64,000 nt of DNA from Stenotrophomonas sp. BIO128-Bstrain (GCF_030128875.1 NZ_CP124620.1:3038001-3102000); one strand, 5' to 3'. Numbered from the stretch's first letter, positions 1-8,424 are shown. Notes: generated by a model not told the origin, from the sequence alone. Numbers and translations are program-made.

Positions 1-540
1 TCCACAGACAGTCCCTCCACGACCGCGTATCGCGCCGTGAATGACCAGATGCACGCCGGGATGGGGGCGCAGTTCACTGGCAACCCCGACGTAGACTTCA
101 TGCGCGGCATGATTCCGCACCACCAAGGCGCGATCAACATGGCCAAGGTAGCGCTGCAGTACGGCAAGGACCAGGAGGTCCGCAAGCTGGCCCAGGAGGT
201 CATCACCGCGCAGGAAGGCGAGATCGCCATGATGAACAAGTGGCTGGGGGAAAATGGCCAACCTGTGGCGGCCGGTAGCTCAGGCGATGCCTCGACGGCC
301 GTCTATCGTGCCGGGAACGATCGCATGCATGCAGACATGATGATCAACTTCAGCGGCGATGCAGACGTCGATTTTATGCGCGGCATGATCCCGCACCACC
401 AGGGCGCGATCGACATGGCCAAGGTGGCGCTGCAGTACGGCAAGGACCAGGATGTTCGAAAGTTGGCCCAGGAAGTCATTTCCGCGCAGGAAAGCGAGAT
501 TGCCATGATGAGAAATTGGCTGACTGCTCGGGGCAAATAA
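1..540 (+). CDS. Tandem DUF305 protein, 5' end outside window
   Basis: Two DUF305 modules about 92 residues apart make up nearly the whole visible protein. Each contains [16 protein letters not shown] followed by a KVALQYGKD...RKLAQEVI helix and EIAMM. The Met- and His-rich motif suggests metal (possibly copper) binding, which is inferred from the family. The frame is open to base 1. A GTG at 37 is possible, but upstream codons ([12 protein letters not shown]) match the linker before module 2 ([11 protein letters not shown]), so the true start, and probably a signal peptide, lie left of the window. The glutaredoxin gene follows after 10 bases, suggesting a small redox/metal cargo operon in the ICE. 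Confidence 0.85.
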   Translation, partial: STDSPSTTAYRAVNDQMHAGMGAQFTGNPDVDFMRGMIPHHQGAINMAKVALQYGKDQEVRKLAQEVITAQEGEIAMMNKWLGENGQPVAAGSSGDASTAVYRAGNDRMHADMMINFSGDADVDFMRGMIPHHQGAIDMAKVALQYGKDQDVRKLAQEVISAQESEIAMMRNWLTARGK

Positions 541-550
541 AGGCGCAACC

Positions 551-817
551 ATGCCCCAGGCCAGCACGCCGCACATCCTCATCTACAGCACTCCGACATG
601 CCCAGACTGCCGGGCGCTGAAGGAGTGGCTGTCCCAGCAGGGCATTGCGTTTGCAGAGCGCGACCTGACCAACCCTAAGATTTCCGCAGAGGTCAAGTCT
701 CGAACCGGTACGCGCGTGGCCCCGATCACGATCATCGACGACGAGGTCTTCTATGGCACTTTCGCGAGCCAGAAGCCCAGGTTGATAGAGGCGATAGGAC
801 TTTCGACAAGTCAATGA
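551..817 (+). CDS. Glutaredoxin-family protein
   Basis: An 88-residue thioredoxin fold of glutaredoxin size. The N-terminal strand HILIYSTPTCPDC carries a CPDC redox motif in place of the usual CPYC. The later TRVAPITIIDD segment matches the cis-Pro strand of glutaredoxins (normally TVPxIFI). It probably reduces disulfides or glutathione mixed disulfides in the cytoplasm. It lies 10 bases after the DUF305 gene and converges on the relaxase gene with a 6-base gap. The pairing suggests a role in metal or oxidative stress, which is inference. The substrate is unknown. Confidence 0.85.
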   Translation: MPQASTPHILIYSTPTCPDCRALKEWLSQQGIAFAERDLTNPKISAEVKSRTGTRVAPITIIDDEVFYGTFASQKPRLIEAIGLSTSQ

Positions 818-823
818 ACGGCC

Positions 824-2806
824 TCAAGAAATGCTCGGCTCGCGTTGCCGGCCAATTTCCCAAGATACGCTGCCGCCGCGCACCGTCGCGGCGATCTGAT
901 GCCCCAGGCGTTGTTCGATCACCGGCCGCCACGGCACGAGGCTGAATCCCATGCCGTTGTCCAGCATTGCGTAGCGCCCGCTGGCGAGCATGACCGAGCG
1001 CCGATAAATGCCGGCCACGCGATGCCCGTCCGTCACCGGGCGGTGCTCCAGCCCGGTATCGGCGGCAATGCCCTTGGCGGCCTGCGCCAGCTCTCGATTA
1101 CGCAGCGTGCCCAGCAGGTTGCGGGCGAGGATGACGCGCTGCCCGCGCCGCTGCGCCAGCCCCTGTTCTTCGAGGAAGTCGGCGCGCTGCTGCATGGCCT
1201 GCTTCGCATCGCCACCAAAGCCCAGGTCGCCCAGCCCGCGGCCGCCGCCGATCAACTGCTGGTCAAGCCAGGTCGCGCCGATGACGCGGGCCTGCCGCTC
1301 GATGGGCAGGTGCGACTTCAGTTCCACGGCCACGCCACCCAGGCGCTGCGCGTCGTACTGGCGGCCACGCTCGGCCAGGTCGTCCGGCACCTTCCATAGC
1401 CCTTCGGCCATGCGCTCCACGATGCCCGCCCGGCGCAGGGCTTCCAGCCGCCGAACGTGGGCGGCGACAACCTCCTGCGGGTCGCGACCGGGCTTGGCCC
1501 GGCCCTGTTCAATGGCCAAGTGATGATCGGCGCGGTACAGGCCATCGCTCGCCAGCGCAGCGACGTTCTTGTCGGCCGCGCGCACGTCGGCCGAACCCTT
1601 CACCTCCACTACCGCGCCGGTGGGATAGTTCGCCAGCTCGTCGCGGGCGTTCAATGCGACGTAGTGGGCCTTGCCATCTGCGCCGTCGATGACCAGATAG
1701 CCGCGGTCGTGCAGCTCGTCGGCCAGCCCCTTTGCAGCCACTCGGCCGATGACGGTACGGCCGTCGTCGCCCGGCTCGAACACCGCCAGCTCGCGCGGCT
1801 GGCCGCTCATGGCGTGCTGCATGGTGCGGATGATGTCGCCACGCTCGCCCAGGGCGCGCAAGGTCTTCTCGGCATCCGCATGGATGGCCCAGGTGCCGGG
1901 CTGCATTTCGTCGGCCAGGCCCAGGCGCTGCAAGCGCTGCAGGCGGCCGATCAGCAGTAGGCGCTGGCGTTGCAGCCGGGGTTCGTTGAAGCGTTCGACC
2001 TGCACCCGGCCATCCTCGCCGGCCTCGCGTTGCAGTGTGCGGTCGAGGCTCGTCCATCGCTCTTGCTGCACCTCGCGCCCCAAGGTCTGCTGGATCTCCA
2101 GTTCGGTGCGCGGCCCCAGCCATTCGGTCGCCAGTTCGGCAGCACGATGGCGAAAGCCGTGGGCGATGTAGTCGCCCGCGATGATGAGGTCTTTGCCGGT
2201 GTCGTCGCGCCCGCGCACGATCAGGTGGGTATGCGGGTTGTCGGTGTTCCAGTGATCGACCGCCACCCAATCCAGCCGCGTGCCCAGGTCGGCTTCCATG
2301 CGGTTCACCAGATGCCGGGTGTAGGTGCGCAGGTCGTCCAGTTCTGCCCCGTCCTCGGGCGAAACGATGAAGCGGAAATGATGGCGGTCATCGGCGCAGC
2401 GTTCCTTGAAGGCATCCAGGTCGGCTTCGTCAGCCTGTGGCCCGTAGGCCCGGCCCTGTTCGCCATCGCGGCCCGCGCCGTCTCGCTCGATGTAGCGCAG
2501 GTGCTTGGCGAGCGATCGCGGGCTGGCCCGCTGGTGATTGACCAGCAGCGTCTTGATGGTCACGCGCCGAGACATGGGCGTCAGCTCCGCGCCCGCGAAG
2601 CGCGCCGCCGTATGGCCGCGCCCCAGGCGCGAACCGGGGCGCTGGCCGGTGCCAACAGCCCCAGGACGGCGCACCGCCGACTTACCGCTGCTAGCCTTGC
2701 CGGCCTGCTTGAGCACCTTGGAAACGAAGCTCTGCCCCTGGCCCTTGCCCCGGTTCTTCGGGGCGCTGGGGCGCACCCGGAAATCGTCGTCGCGGCGGTC
2801 GGTCAT
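824..2806 (-). CDS. Conjugative relaxase, RlxS/VirD2-like (DUF3363)
   Basis: This 660-residue protein should nick the ICE at oriT and carry the DNA strand into the recipient. Within the relaxase domain, RYIERDG (Tyr105) is the candidate nucleophile, HHFRFIVSPEDG lies at 142-153, and DHW...NPHTH (His185, His192, His194) forms the metal site. The long C-terminal part is the DUF3363 region found in Tn4371-type elements. The ATG at 2806 is chosen because AGGGAGAA precedes it and homology begins there; the frame stays open 125 codons further upstream without recognisable protein. The C-terminus SWEIGRQREPSIS looks complete. Downstream on the other strand lies the DUF305/glutaredoxin cargo instead of the coupling-protein gene. 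Confidence 0.9.
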   Translation of the reverse strand: MTDRRDDDFRVRPSAPKNRGKGQGQSFVSKVLKQAGKASSGKSAVRRPGAVGTGQRPGSRLGRGHTAARFAGAELTPMSRRVTIKTLLVNHQRASPRSLAKHLRYIERDGAGRDGEQGRAYGPQADEADLDAFKERCADDRHHFRFIVSPEDGAELDDLRTYTRHLVNRMEADLGTRLDWVAVDHWNTDNPHTHLIVRGRDDTGKDLIIAGDYIAHGFRHRAAELATEWLGPRTELEIQQTLGREVQQERWTSLDRTLQREAGEDGRVQVERFNEPRLQRQRLLLIGRLQRLQRLGLADEMQPGTWAIHADAEKTLRALGERGDIIRTMQHAMSGQPRELAVFEPGDDGRTVIGRVAAKGLADELHDRGYLVIDGADGKAHYVALNARDELANYPTGAVVEVKGSADVRAADKNVAALASDGLYRADHHLAIEQGRAKPGRDPQEVVAAHVRRLEALRRAGIVERMAEGLWKVPDDLAERGRQYDAQRLGGVAVELKSHLPIERQARVIGATWLDQQLIGGGRGLGDLGFGGDAKQAMQQRADFLEEQGLAQRRGQRVILARNLLGTLRNRELAQAAKGIAADTGLEHRPVTDGHRVAGIYRRSVMLASGRYAMLDNGMGFSLVPWRPVIEQRLGHQIAATVRGGSVSWEIGRQREPSIS

Positions 2807-3254
2807 CGCCGTTCTCCCTGCAAGCTCTGGCGTGTCCTGTCGTGCGAAGCACGCGGACATGCCTGCATTGGCGCGACCCTCGCGCCGAACGCGGCACGGC
2901 AGCGAAGCCGCTCCGTGCTGCGTTCCCCCCATGTGCAGACAGGCTTTCGAAGCGGCCCGGTGCCGCGTCCTTTTGTCTTGCCTTCCGCCTTTGCCCCTCG
3001 CTGGCGCTCCGGGCAGCGGCGGCCCGGCGGCGCTGCTACACGAGCAGCCAGCGCCCCGGCGAACGCGGCGATGGCCGCAGGCCGGGCGCGTTCGAGGCAA
3101 GACGTCTGCACGTTGGACGGCTGCGCCGGATGCAGCGCGACGTGCAGTGCGAATGCACCCGCACGGCAGGCGCGACGACACAGCAGCGGCCAGCGGAATG
3201 ACACGCCCGATGGCACGAGAAGATGCACGGCAACGTGCAGCGAGTCGGCGGCCA
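2807..3254. other. Non-coding relaxase leader, candidate oriT
   Basis: No convincing gene is seen in these 448 bases. The relaxase-proximal part holds three close hairpins: CGTGC-GAA-GCACG at 2841-2853, a 7-bp stem with CCC loop at 2870-2886, and a nested stem at 2887-2925 (GAACGC/GCGTTC outside, GCACGG/CCGTGC inside). Further out, 2931-2970 is imperfectly inverted-repeated at about 3076-3118, each containing GTGCAGAC. oriT of mobile elements often lies just upstream of the relaxase gene and is rich in inverted repeats. No nic consensus was recognised, so the oriT assignment is inference. Confidence 0.35.
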
Positions 3255-3845
3255 TCATGGGCTTGTCTCCAGCCACACTGGATGCGCGACGCCGATCACG
3301 GCAGATGCGCTGACCGGGCCGAAGTAGCGGCTGTCGAACGATGCCGGATTGGTCACGCTCAACAGGAACAGTTCGCCCGGTTCGAGACGGCGGCAAAGCT
3401 GCAAGGATGGCAGCGCCCGGCCCAGCCGGTCGGCTGGCAGCACGGCGGCCGAAGGCACGCCGTCGATGCGTACCTGACCGGCGACGATGCAGACGTGTTG
3501 CGGCGCGACCGCGCCCACACGCTTGAGCAGCGGCACGCGGGTCGGCAGGTAGCCGCGCTGCGCAGCGAGCGCGGCGGCCGTAGCCGGAAGCGGCACCAGC
3601 ACGATGCTGTCCACGGACAACCGACGTGGCAGCGAGGCGGTGCGCGGGTCGATGCGATACCAGCCGACCGCCACGCTGTCGGACGGGTTGTAGGTCAGAC
3701 GCGGCAGCGGCGACACGAAAGCCGCCCAGGCCAGCGCAGCGAAGCCGATGGCGGCCAGTGTCGCCACGACGATGCGAGCGCGCAGGCGCGAGCGAGGACG
3801 CGGCGCAACGGCGGGCGCGTTGGCCGTGGTGATCGGGGCCGTCAT
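3255..3845 (-). CDS. traF: TraF-like S26 peptidase, conjugal transfer
   Basis: A 196-residue S26-family serine peptidase related to TraF of RP4, which matures the conjugative pilin. One membrane helix spans roughly residues 25-44. The segment NPSDSVAVGWYRI follows with candidate nucleophile Ser57, and LLKRVGAV supplies the candidate general-base Lys108. The C-terminal NPASFDSRYFGPV...VIGVAHPVW matches the conserved end of the family. The active site should face the periplasm. Its ATG overlaps the stop of the DUF2840 gene as ATGA, so the two are translationally coupled in the parA-RHH-DUF2840-traF unit. Confidence 0.88.
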   Translation of the reverse strand: MTAPITTANAPAVAPRPRSRLRARIVVATLAAIGFAALAWAAFVSPLPRLTYNPSDSVAVGWYRIDPRTASLPRRLSVDSIVLVPLPATAAALAAQRGYLPTRVPLLKRVGAVAPQHVCIVAGQVRIDGVPSAAVLPADRLGRALPSLQLCRRLEPGELFLLSVTNPASFDSRYFGPVSASAVIGVAHPVWLETSP

Positions 3846-4387
3846 GGCAGCACCTTCCCGGCCAGCCAGGCGGTATGCCGCTCGGCGGTGTATTCGGGCA
3901 GCGCAAGGCGAGCCGCAAGACGGTTGCCCAGCGTGCGCCAGTACGCGGGCGACACGTCGATGGCGGCGATGCCCAGCGCCTCAATGGCGTCGATGCGTTC
4001 CAGCACGGCGCGCACGTTGGCATCGCCTTCGGTGTGCAGCAGCAGGCGCGCGCCCGGCTGCACACCGGGAATGCGCTGCGCTGCGTCCAGCGGTGTGCAA
4101 GCCTGCATCACCATGAGCTGCCAGCGGATCGTGCCGTAATCGTTGGCCTGCCAGCGGATGCGGCAGAGCATCGCGCCCGGCAGGAACACCGCGCAGCGCC
4201 GCCAGTCGTCCAGGCGCAGCGTGCGCGCAGGTTCGCCGAAGCGCAGGTAGAGCTTGAAGCGGTGTTCGAGGTAGGCCAGCGAAACGCGCGTCAACGGCAC
4301 GTTGCCGGCCTGTCCGGCGAGTGCCGAAAGCGCAGGCAACGGCGCAGCCGGTGCCGCGTTCGCGGCAGGCAAAGCGGATGCGGTCAT
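3842..4387 (-). CDS. DUF2840 family ICE protein
   Basis: A 181-residue protein of the DUF2840 family, found almost always between parA and traF in Tn4371-type ICEs. The first 30 residues are Ala/Pro-rich. The conserved core starts around VSLAYLEHRFKLYLRFG and ends with YWRTLGNRLAARLALPEYTAERHTAWLAGKVLP. No membrane segment or catalytic motif is visible and the molecular role is unknown. The ATG at 4387 overlaps the upstream stop by ATGA, and its own stop overlaps traF the same way, so the four genes form a tightly coupled set. Confidence 0.82.
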   Translation of the reverse strand: MTASALPAANAAPAAPLPALSALAGQAGNVPLTRVSLAYLEHRFKLYLRFGEPARTLRLDDWRRCAVFLPGAMLCRIRWQANDYGTIRWQLMVMQACTPLDAAQRIPGVQPGARLLLHTEGDANVRAVLERIDAIEALGIAAIDVSPAYWRTLGNRLAARLALPEYTAERHTAWLAGKVLP

Positions 4388-4668
4388 GGTGTGTTCTCCC
4401 TGCGGTGCTCGGGAAACTCCCGCTCCAGCAGGCCGCGCAACAAGTCGGCCACGGTCATGCCTTGCGTGAAGGCCGACACCTTGATGCGCGCCCGCATGGC
4501 GGGCGTAATGTCGAGGGTCAGGCGCGCGGTGTAGAGGTCGCCTTTGCCCAGCGCATCGGCGTCGCCCTGGCGAATCCACGCCTCGGCGTGCGGATTCGCG
4601 GGCGGACGTGCGCCGATGCCGACGCGCTTGCCCGTGCGTTTGCGGTTGGGTGGCTGCTGCGCTGTCAT
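4384..4668 (-). CDS. Small DNA-binding protein, putative ribbon-helix-helix
   Basis: A 94-residue basic protein. The first 30 residues are rich in Arg, Lys and Pro. The C-terminal half (YTARLTLDITPAMRARIKVSAFTQGMTVADLLRGLLEREFPE) has a short strand followed by two helices, as in ribbon-helix-helix regulators that partner ParA (ParG/CopG-like). The start at 4668 overlaps the parA stop by ATGA. By position it is a candidate centromere-binding partner or repressor for ParA, which is inference. The separate ParB-like gene at 11059-13134 is another possible partner. Confidence 0.7.
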   Translation of the reverse strand: MTAQQPPNRKRTGKRVGIGARPPANPHAEAWIRQGDADALGKGDLYTARLTLDITPAMRARIKVSAFTQGMTVADLLRGLLEREFPEHRRENTP

Positions 4669-5303
4669 GTCGGCCACCGCAGCAGTTCGTCCACCAGGGC
4701 GGTGATTTCGCGGGCAGCGGCACTGTCGGGCGCTGTCTCGCGTGCGAGCCGGCCAGCGGCCACGCTGTCGGCGAAGACGATGCGCTGATGCACCTCCGAA
4801 CGCAGCGCGGGCAGCGGCTGTTCGGCCAGCGATTGCCGCGCCTCGCGGCCGATGATGGTGGTGCTGACGCGCCGGTTGATGACGAAGGCCGCACGCAGCG
4901 CAGGCCGGAACACCTGCGCCTCGCGGATCAGCGAAACCATTTCCGAGCTGGCCCACAGGTCGTAGGGGCTGGGCTGCACCGGGATCAGCACGCGCTCGGC
5001 CGCCAGCAGCGCGGAGCGCGCCAGGGCGGCGATGCGCGGCGGGCCGTCGATGATGACGTGATCGGCTCGCCTGGCGAGTTCTGGTGCTTCCTGATGCAGC
5101 GTTTCGCGGGCAAGGCCCACGGCGCTGAACAGCCGTGGCAAGCCCTGCTGGCTGCGGCGCTGCGTCCAGTCCAGCGATGAACCCTGCGGGTCGGCATCGA
5201 GCAGGACGACATGCTGGCCGCGCAGCGCCAGTTCGCCCGCAATGTGCGTGGCGAGCGTGGTCTTGCCGACGCCGCCTTTCTGGTTGAGCAGAGCGAGGAT
5301 CAC
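4665..5303 (-). CDS. parA: ParA-family partition ATPase
   Basis: A 212-residue ParA/Soj-type ATPase that should help maintain the element when excised. The N-terminus ILALLNQKGGVGKTT holds the deviant Walker A motif (KGGVGKT). DADPQGSSLDWT and VIIDGPPR give the Walker A' and B regions. The chosen start is GTG at 5303, preceded by AGGGAGGG at good spacing and matching where the family begins. An ATG 69 bases upstream (5372) would add residues with no family resemblance. Upstream lie the repA iterons; downstream the putative RHH gene overlaps by four bases. Confidence 0.9.
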   Translation of the reverse strand: MILALLNQKGGVGKTTLATHIAGELALRGQHVVLLDADPQGSSLDWTQRRSQQGLPRLFSAVGLARETLHQEAPELARRADHVIIDGPPRIAALARSALLAAERVLIPVQPSPYDLWASSEMVSLIREAQVFRPALRAAFVINRRVSTTIIGREARQSLAEQPLPALRSEVHQRIVFADSVAAGRLARETAPDSAAAREITALVDELLRWPT

Positions 5304-5467
5304 GGCGCGGCCCTCCCTGCTGGAAAGCCGGTCTTTCGCTTCTGCGTTTGGTGCCGTTGGGCGGTTGTCCACCGAAACGGCGCGCTTCTACTAAAAGTTA
5401 TGTATTTACTGTTAGGGAAGTTAAGGGACGCGAAAACCCAACGCTGGCGCGGCTTTTCGGCCGATTT

Positions 5468-5533
5468 TGTTGCCTGATAGCACGAGGATTTGTTGCCTGA
5501 TAGCACGAGCCTCCTGTTGCCTGATAGCACGAG
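5468..5533. repeat. Three iterons, candidate oriV of the ICE
   Basis: The 19-base unit TGTTGCCTGATAGCACGAG occurs three times without mismatch, starting at 5468, 5491 and 5515 (spacing 23 and 24). The cluster sits between repA and parA, just past the repA stop. Direct repeats of this size, spaced by about two helical turns beside a RepA gene, are typical iterons bound by the initiator. The stretch 5388-5430 toward parA is locally AT-rich and could be the melting region or the parA promoter. Confidence 0.8.
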
Positions 5534-5556
5534 TGAATTAACAGGTTTTCCCGCAG

Positions 5557-6429
5557 TTATCCCCGTGCCGTGGGCGGCACGGGCCGGAAGGTCAGCAGTT
5601 CGGTTTTCTCGCCGGGCATGCGCTCGATGCTCAGGACGTAGCCGGGCAACGACTGCCGTGCTACCAGGACGCGCAGGTCGGCGGCGAAGTCGTAGAAGCG
5701 CGCCACGCTGCCCGACTTGCGGTACAGGTGCTGGAAATCGAATTGCCAGCCATGCTCCTGCCGGCCGCCATGCTTGCGCACCAGCCGGTACAGCCAGCGC
5801 TCGATGCCGCCCGTGAGCCGGAAGTACGTCGGGTCGATGGTCAGCACCAGGGCGGCATCCACCACGCCCGCATAGAACCAGTCCGGCAGGATCAGCTCGA
5901 TGCCCAGCGGCGTGCCGCTGGCATCGGCCAGCTCCTTCCACTCGTTGATCCACGAGAAGCGATGCAGGCGCCGGCCTGTTGTCTCTCGGATGGACGTGGC
6001 CACCGTGGTCGATTGCAGGCGATCCAGGGCCGCCTTGAGGCGCTGGTAGTCGCGCAGCGACGTACCGCGCCCGATGAAGCGCAGGATCTCGTAAGGTCGC
6101 ACCTGCATCAGCCGCGAGGTCGGGATGCCCGCGTCGCGGGCTTCCACGATCTGGCTGGCGGCCCAGATCAGGATGTCGGCATCCCAGATCGTGGCGATGC
6201 CGTGTTCCTGCGTGCCTTCCACGCGGATGGTGATGCCGCCGGCGCGGAAGTCGATCGGCGCCGTGCGCCGCGACTTCGCCAGCGAGAAGAACGGAAAGGC
6301 CATCAAGTCCTGGCTGTCGCGCGGTGCCATGCCGTCGCCCGGCAGCGCGCGGAACAGGTCGAGCTGTTCCCGCTGCTGTGCTGGTCGCTGCCAATGCGGC
6401 AGCGATGGACTGGACATGGCGAGGGCCAC
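5557..6429 (-). CDS. repA: Replication initiator RepA (RPA family)
   Basis: A 290-residue replication initiator of the RPA/RepA family carried by Tn4371-type ICEs. The core runs from about residue 35 (LMAFPFFSLAKSRRTAPIDF) through IATIWDADILIWAASQI, RFIGRGTSLRDYQRLKAALDRLQSTTVATSI and ILPDWFY to YRLVRKHGGRQEHGWQF, which fits a tandem winged-helix initiator. It would bind the three iterons immediately downstream (5468-5533) and permit replication of the excised circle. The regulator gene ends 14 bases upstream and may be co-transcribed. An alternative start at the second Met (residue 5) cannot be excluded. Confidence 0.88.
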   Translation of the reverse strand: MALAMSSPSLPHWQRPAQQREQLDLFRALPGDGMAPRDSQDLMAFPFFSLAKSRRTAPIDFRAGGITIRVEGTQEHGIATIWDADILIWAASQIVEARDAGIPTSRLMQVRPYEILRFIGRGTSLRDYQRLKAALDRLQSTTVATSIRETTGRRLHRFSWINEWKELADASGTPLGIELILPDWFYAGVVDAALVLTIDPTYFRLTGGIERWLYRLVRKHGGRQEHGWQFDFQHLYRKSGSVARFYDFAADLRVLVARQSLPGYVLSIERMPGEKTELLTFRPVPPTARG

Positions 6430-6443
6430 CGGCGAGCCGTCGA

Positions 6444-6728
6444 TCAGCGGCGATCACGGTAGTCACCCGCATGGCGCTCGGCGTACTCGGGGTCGGACGT
6501 GGCATCGAATCTGCGCGCATCGGCCCAGGCATCGAGGTCGGCCACGGCATACATGACGCGGCGGCCGAACTTGCGGAACTTGGGGCCTCCGCCGATCACG
6601 CGCTGTTTTTCCAGCGTACGCGGCGACAGGCGCAGGTAGTCGGCGGCTTCGTCGTTGGTGAGATAGCGTTGGGGCTGCGCGGGCGCAGCGACAGCAGCGG
6701 CGGCAGGCCGCAAGGGAGCGGGTCGCAT
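6444..6728 (-). CDS. AlpA/excisionase-like helix-turn-helix protein
   Basis: A 94-residue MerR/AlpA-type DNA-binding protein. After an Ala/Pro-rich tail, RYLTNDEAADYLRLSPRTLEKQRVIGGGPKFRKFGRRVMYAVADLDAWADARR is the standard helix-turn-helix plus wing seen in AlpA and excisionase families. Such proteins often control integrase expression or excision. The ATG at 6728 is preferred because GGAGGT stands seven bases upstream; the frame remains open 19 codons further. It lies between DUF2285 and repA on the same strand, so it could instead regulate repA. Confidence 0.85.
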   Translation of the reverse strand: MRPAPLRPAAAAVAAPAQPQRYLTNDEAADYLRLSPRTLEKQRVIGGGPKFRKFGRRVMYAVADLDAWADARRFDATSDPEYAERHAGDYRDRR

Positions 6729-6839
6729 GGGAAGTACCTCCATCAAGCCCGGCCACACCACGCGGCCGGATAGAGGCACTTTCAAGAAAGCGGGGCTTCT
6801 TGCTAAGGGACGAATTGCAGGGACTGCAAAACGTCCCCC

Positions 6840-7610
6840 TTACTGCGATGCAACTGGCGGAAGCTGCGCCAGGCTGCGATAGCCGCCGCGCATCAGCGCC
6901 TCGCCACGGCGCACCAGCCGCCGCACGCGGGCACGCAAGGCGCTGTCCTTGTGCCAGTCGGCGGCGACGGCATCGGCACCGAACAGCCCTTCGGCCACTT
7001 CGCGCAAGGACGCGCCCGCCAGGGTCGCGTCGAGCGCCTGCAAGGTGTGCAGCTCCAGCACCGCGGCCGACGTAGGCCGGGGACGGGCCGCCGCCATAGG
7101 CGCGGCAACCGTGGCGGCGGCCAGGGCGTCCAGCTCGGCCGCGAGCGTGCGATAGCGCGCGCAGGGCGTGGCGCAGGCGCGGGTGGCGTAGAGGTAGGCC
7201 ATGCCGTCTTCCAGGCCAGGCCCGAGCGCGAGCCGCAGGCAGCAGCCGGGCCAGTACGACACTAGCACCAGGCGCTTGCCGTCGTGGATCAGTTGCTTGC
7301 GGCCAGGCACGCGCCAGAACTCGAAGGCATGGGCTTCGGGCGGTGGGTCGGCATCCGGGTAAAGCTGCACAACGGCATCGTGATCGGGAAACCAGGCCGG
7401 ATGCGCGTCGCGCGCATCCAAGGCTGGATCTTCCAGCAGGCGCAGACCCCATGCCTGCGCTGCGTCCGGTCGGCGGCGACGGCGCAGCCAGTCGCGGCGG
7501 TAGCCGGGATTCCTGCGCAGGTATTCCCAGGCCAGCGCAGGGCCGTCGAGGTGCAGAACGTAGAGATAGGCCGCTGTCGGATACCAATGTTCGGCGCTGC
7601 GATCAGTCAT
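6840..7610 (-). CDS. DUF6499/DUF2285 ICE regulator-like protein
   Basis: A 256-residue protein with two recognisable parts. The N-terminal WYPTAAYLYVLHLDGPALAWEYLRRNPGYRRDW is the DUF6499 signature. The C-terminal section from about residue 185 (AAVLELHTLQALDATLAGASLREVAEGLFG...ALRARVRRLVRRGEALMRGGYRSL) is DUF2285, which resembles a helix-turn-helix. Related proteins in ICEs of this family are thought to activate transfer or excision genes. That function is not visible in the sequence itself. GGAGG precedes the ATG at 7610. Confidence 0.85.
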   Translation of the reverse strand: MTDRSAEHWYPTAAYLYVLHLDGPALAWEYLRRNPGYRRDWLRRRRRPDAAQAWGLRLLEDPALDARDAHPAWFPDHDAVVQLYPDADPPPEAHAFEFWRVPGRKQLIHDGKRLVLVSYWPGCCLRLALGPGLEDGMAYLYATRACATPCARYRTLAAELDALAAATVAAPMAAARPRPTSAAVLELHTLQALDATLAGASLREVAEGLFGADAVAADWHKDSALRARVRRLVRRGEALMRGGYRSLAQLPPVASQ

Positions 7611-7953
7611 GGCGGAACCTCCCTGTGCTTGGGATGCGCCGCCACGGATTCCGCTGCACGGGAGCTATCGAATCGCCATCAGGTCGTCATCAAGAAAGGT
7701 TAAGCTGTAACTGTCGGTGTCAAGACCGTTTGGCTCCTGCGCGTTGCGGAAATCGTCTGAATGCGACGGCTGCGCCACCCGGAAATGGTGCGCGGCATCG
7801 GATACCGTGCCGCAGGCCGCGCCAAAGATCATGACTGTTTGCAACAGGCTGGCACCGCTTCGGTGCATCAATGCCGATTGAGACCGTACAGATCTTGGCT
7901 AAGACTGAAATAGTCACAATGCGCCCCGGTTGGCCGGACTGCGCTGGCTTTCA
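7611..7953. other. Gap without recognisable gene
   Basis: These 343 bases separate DUF2958 from DUF2285. Short open frames of 65-68 codons exist on the minus strand but have no recognisable motif, good ribosome-binding site or family resemblance. The part around 7850-7925 is locally AT-rich and may contain the promoter for the DUF2285 gene. No clear -35/-10 pair was identified. Confidence 0.5.
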
Positions 7954-8304
7954 TCAGTCCGTGATCGCGCCGTTCTCCTGCGCCAGCCGGACGTACTCCG
8001 ACAGCGGGCGCAGCGCCTGGAAATAACGATCCCATCGCACCGGCAGCTTGCGCGGCCCGACGATGCCCGCCAGGTCGGACAGCTTGACCGTCCCGAGCGC
8101 AGGCATCCCGATACCGAGGTCGATCAGGCCATAGGCCGTGTCGCCATCCGCAGGATCGAGCGATACCAGCAGCCAGGTCACATGCGCGTCCGGGGTGAAC
8201 AGGCGCACCACGGGCAGCGGGTCGAGCCGCTGCCCAGTGGCGAGCGCCGCGCCGTGGGCCAGCAGCCGGGCGCGTTCATCAGCGGTGACAAGCGGCAGGG
8301 TCAT
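7954..8304 (-). CDS. DUF2958 family protein
   Basis: A 116-residue DUF2958 protein, common in ICEs and plasmids. Landmarks are LPLVTADERARLLAHG near the start, DPLPVVRLFTPDAHVTWLLVSLDPADGDTAYGLIDLGIGMPALGTVKLSDL in the middle and LPVRWDRYFQALRPLSEYV at the end. The family has no established activity. The ATG at 8304 is chosen because GGAGAG lies seven bases upstream; another ATG five codons further up overlaps that site. Divergent from it, across a 247-base region with several palindromes, is the XRE regulator. Confidence 0.85.
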   Translation of the reverse strand: MTLPLVTADERARLLAHGAALATGQRLDPLPVVRLFTPDAHVTWLLVSLDPADGDTAYGLIDLGIGMPALGTVKLSDLAGIVGPRKLPVRWDRYFQALRPLSEYVRLAQENGAITD

Positions 8305-8424
8305 GGGCAGTCTCTCCACGAAACCGACGATGCGCGGATGCGCTCTGGTGCCGAAGAGCAGAAGCGCCGAAGCGGAATTGTCGGAAGCCGGAAAGACACG
8401 GATGCGATTCCCCGGTTCTGTCGG

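Noticed and set aside
37..39. GTG at 37 as the true DUF305 start
   Set aside because: Upstream codons match the linker before the second module, so the protein continues left of the window.
2807..3181. N-terminal extension of the relaxase by 125 residues
   Set aside because: The added sequence is Arg/Ala/Cys-rich non-family sequence running through hairpins, while the ATG at 2806 has a good ribosome site.
5468..5533. CRISPR array
   Set aside because: Three direct repeats with spacers of only 4-5 bases and no cas genes; iterons beside repA fit better.
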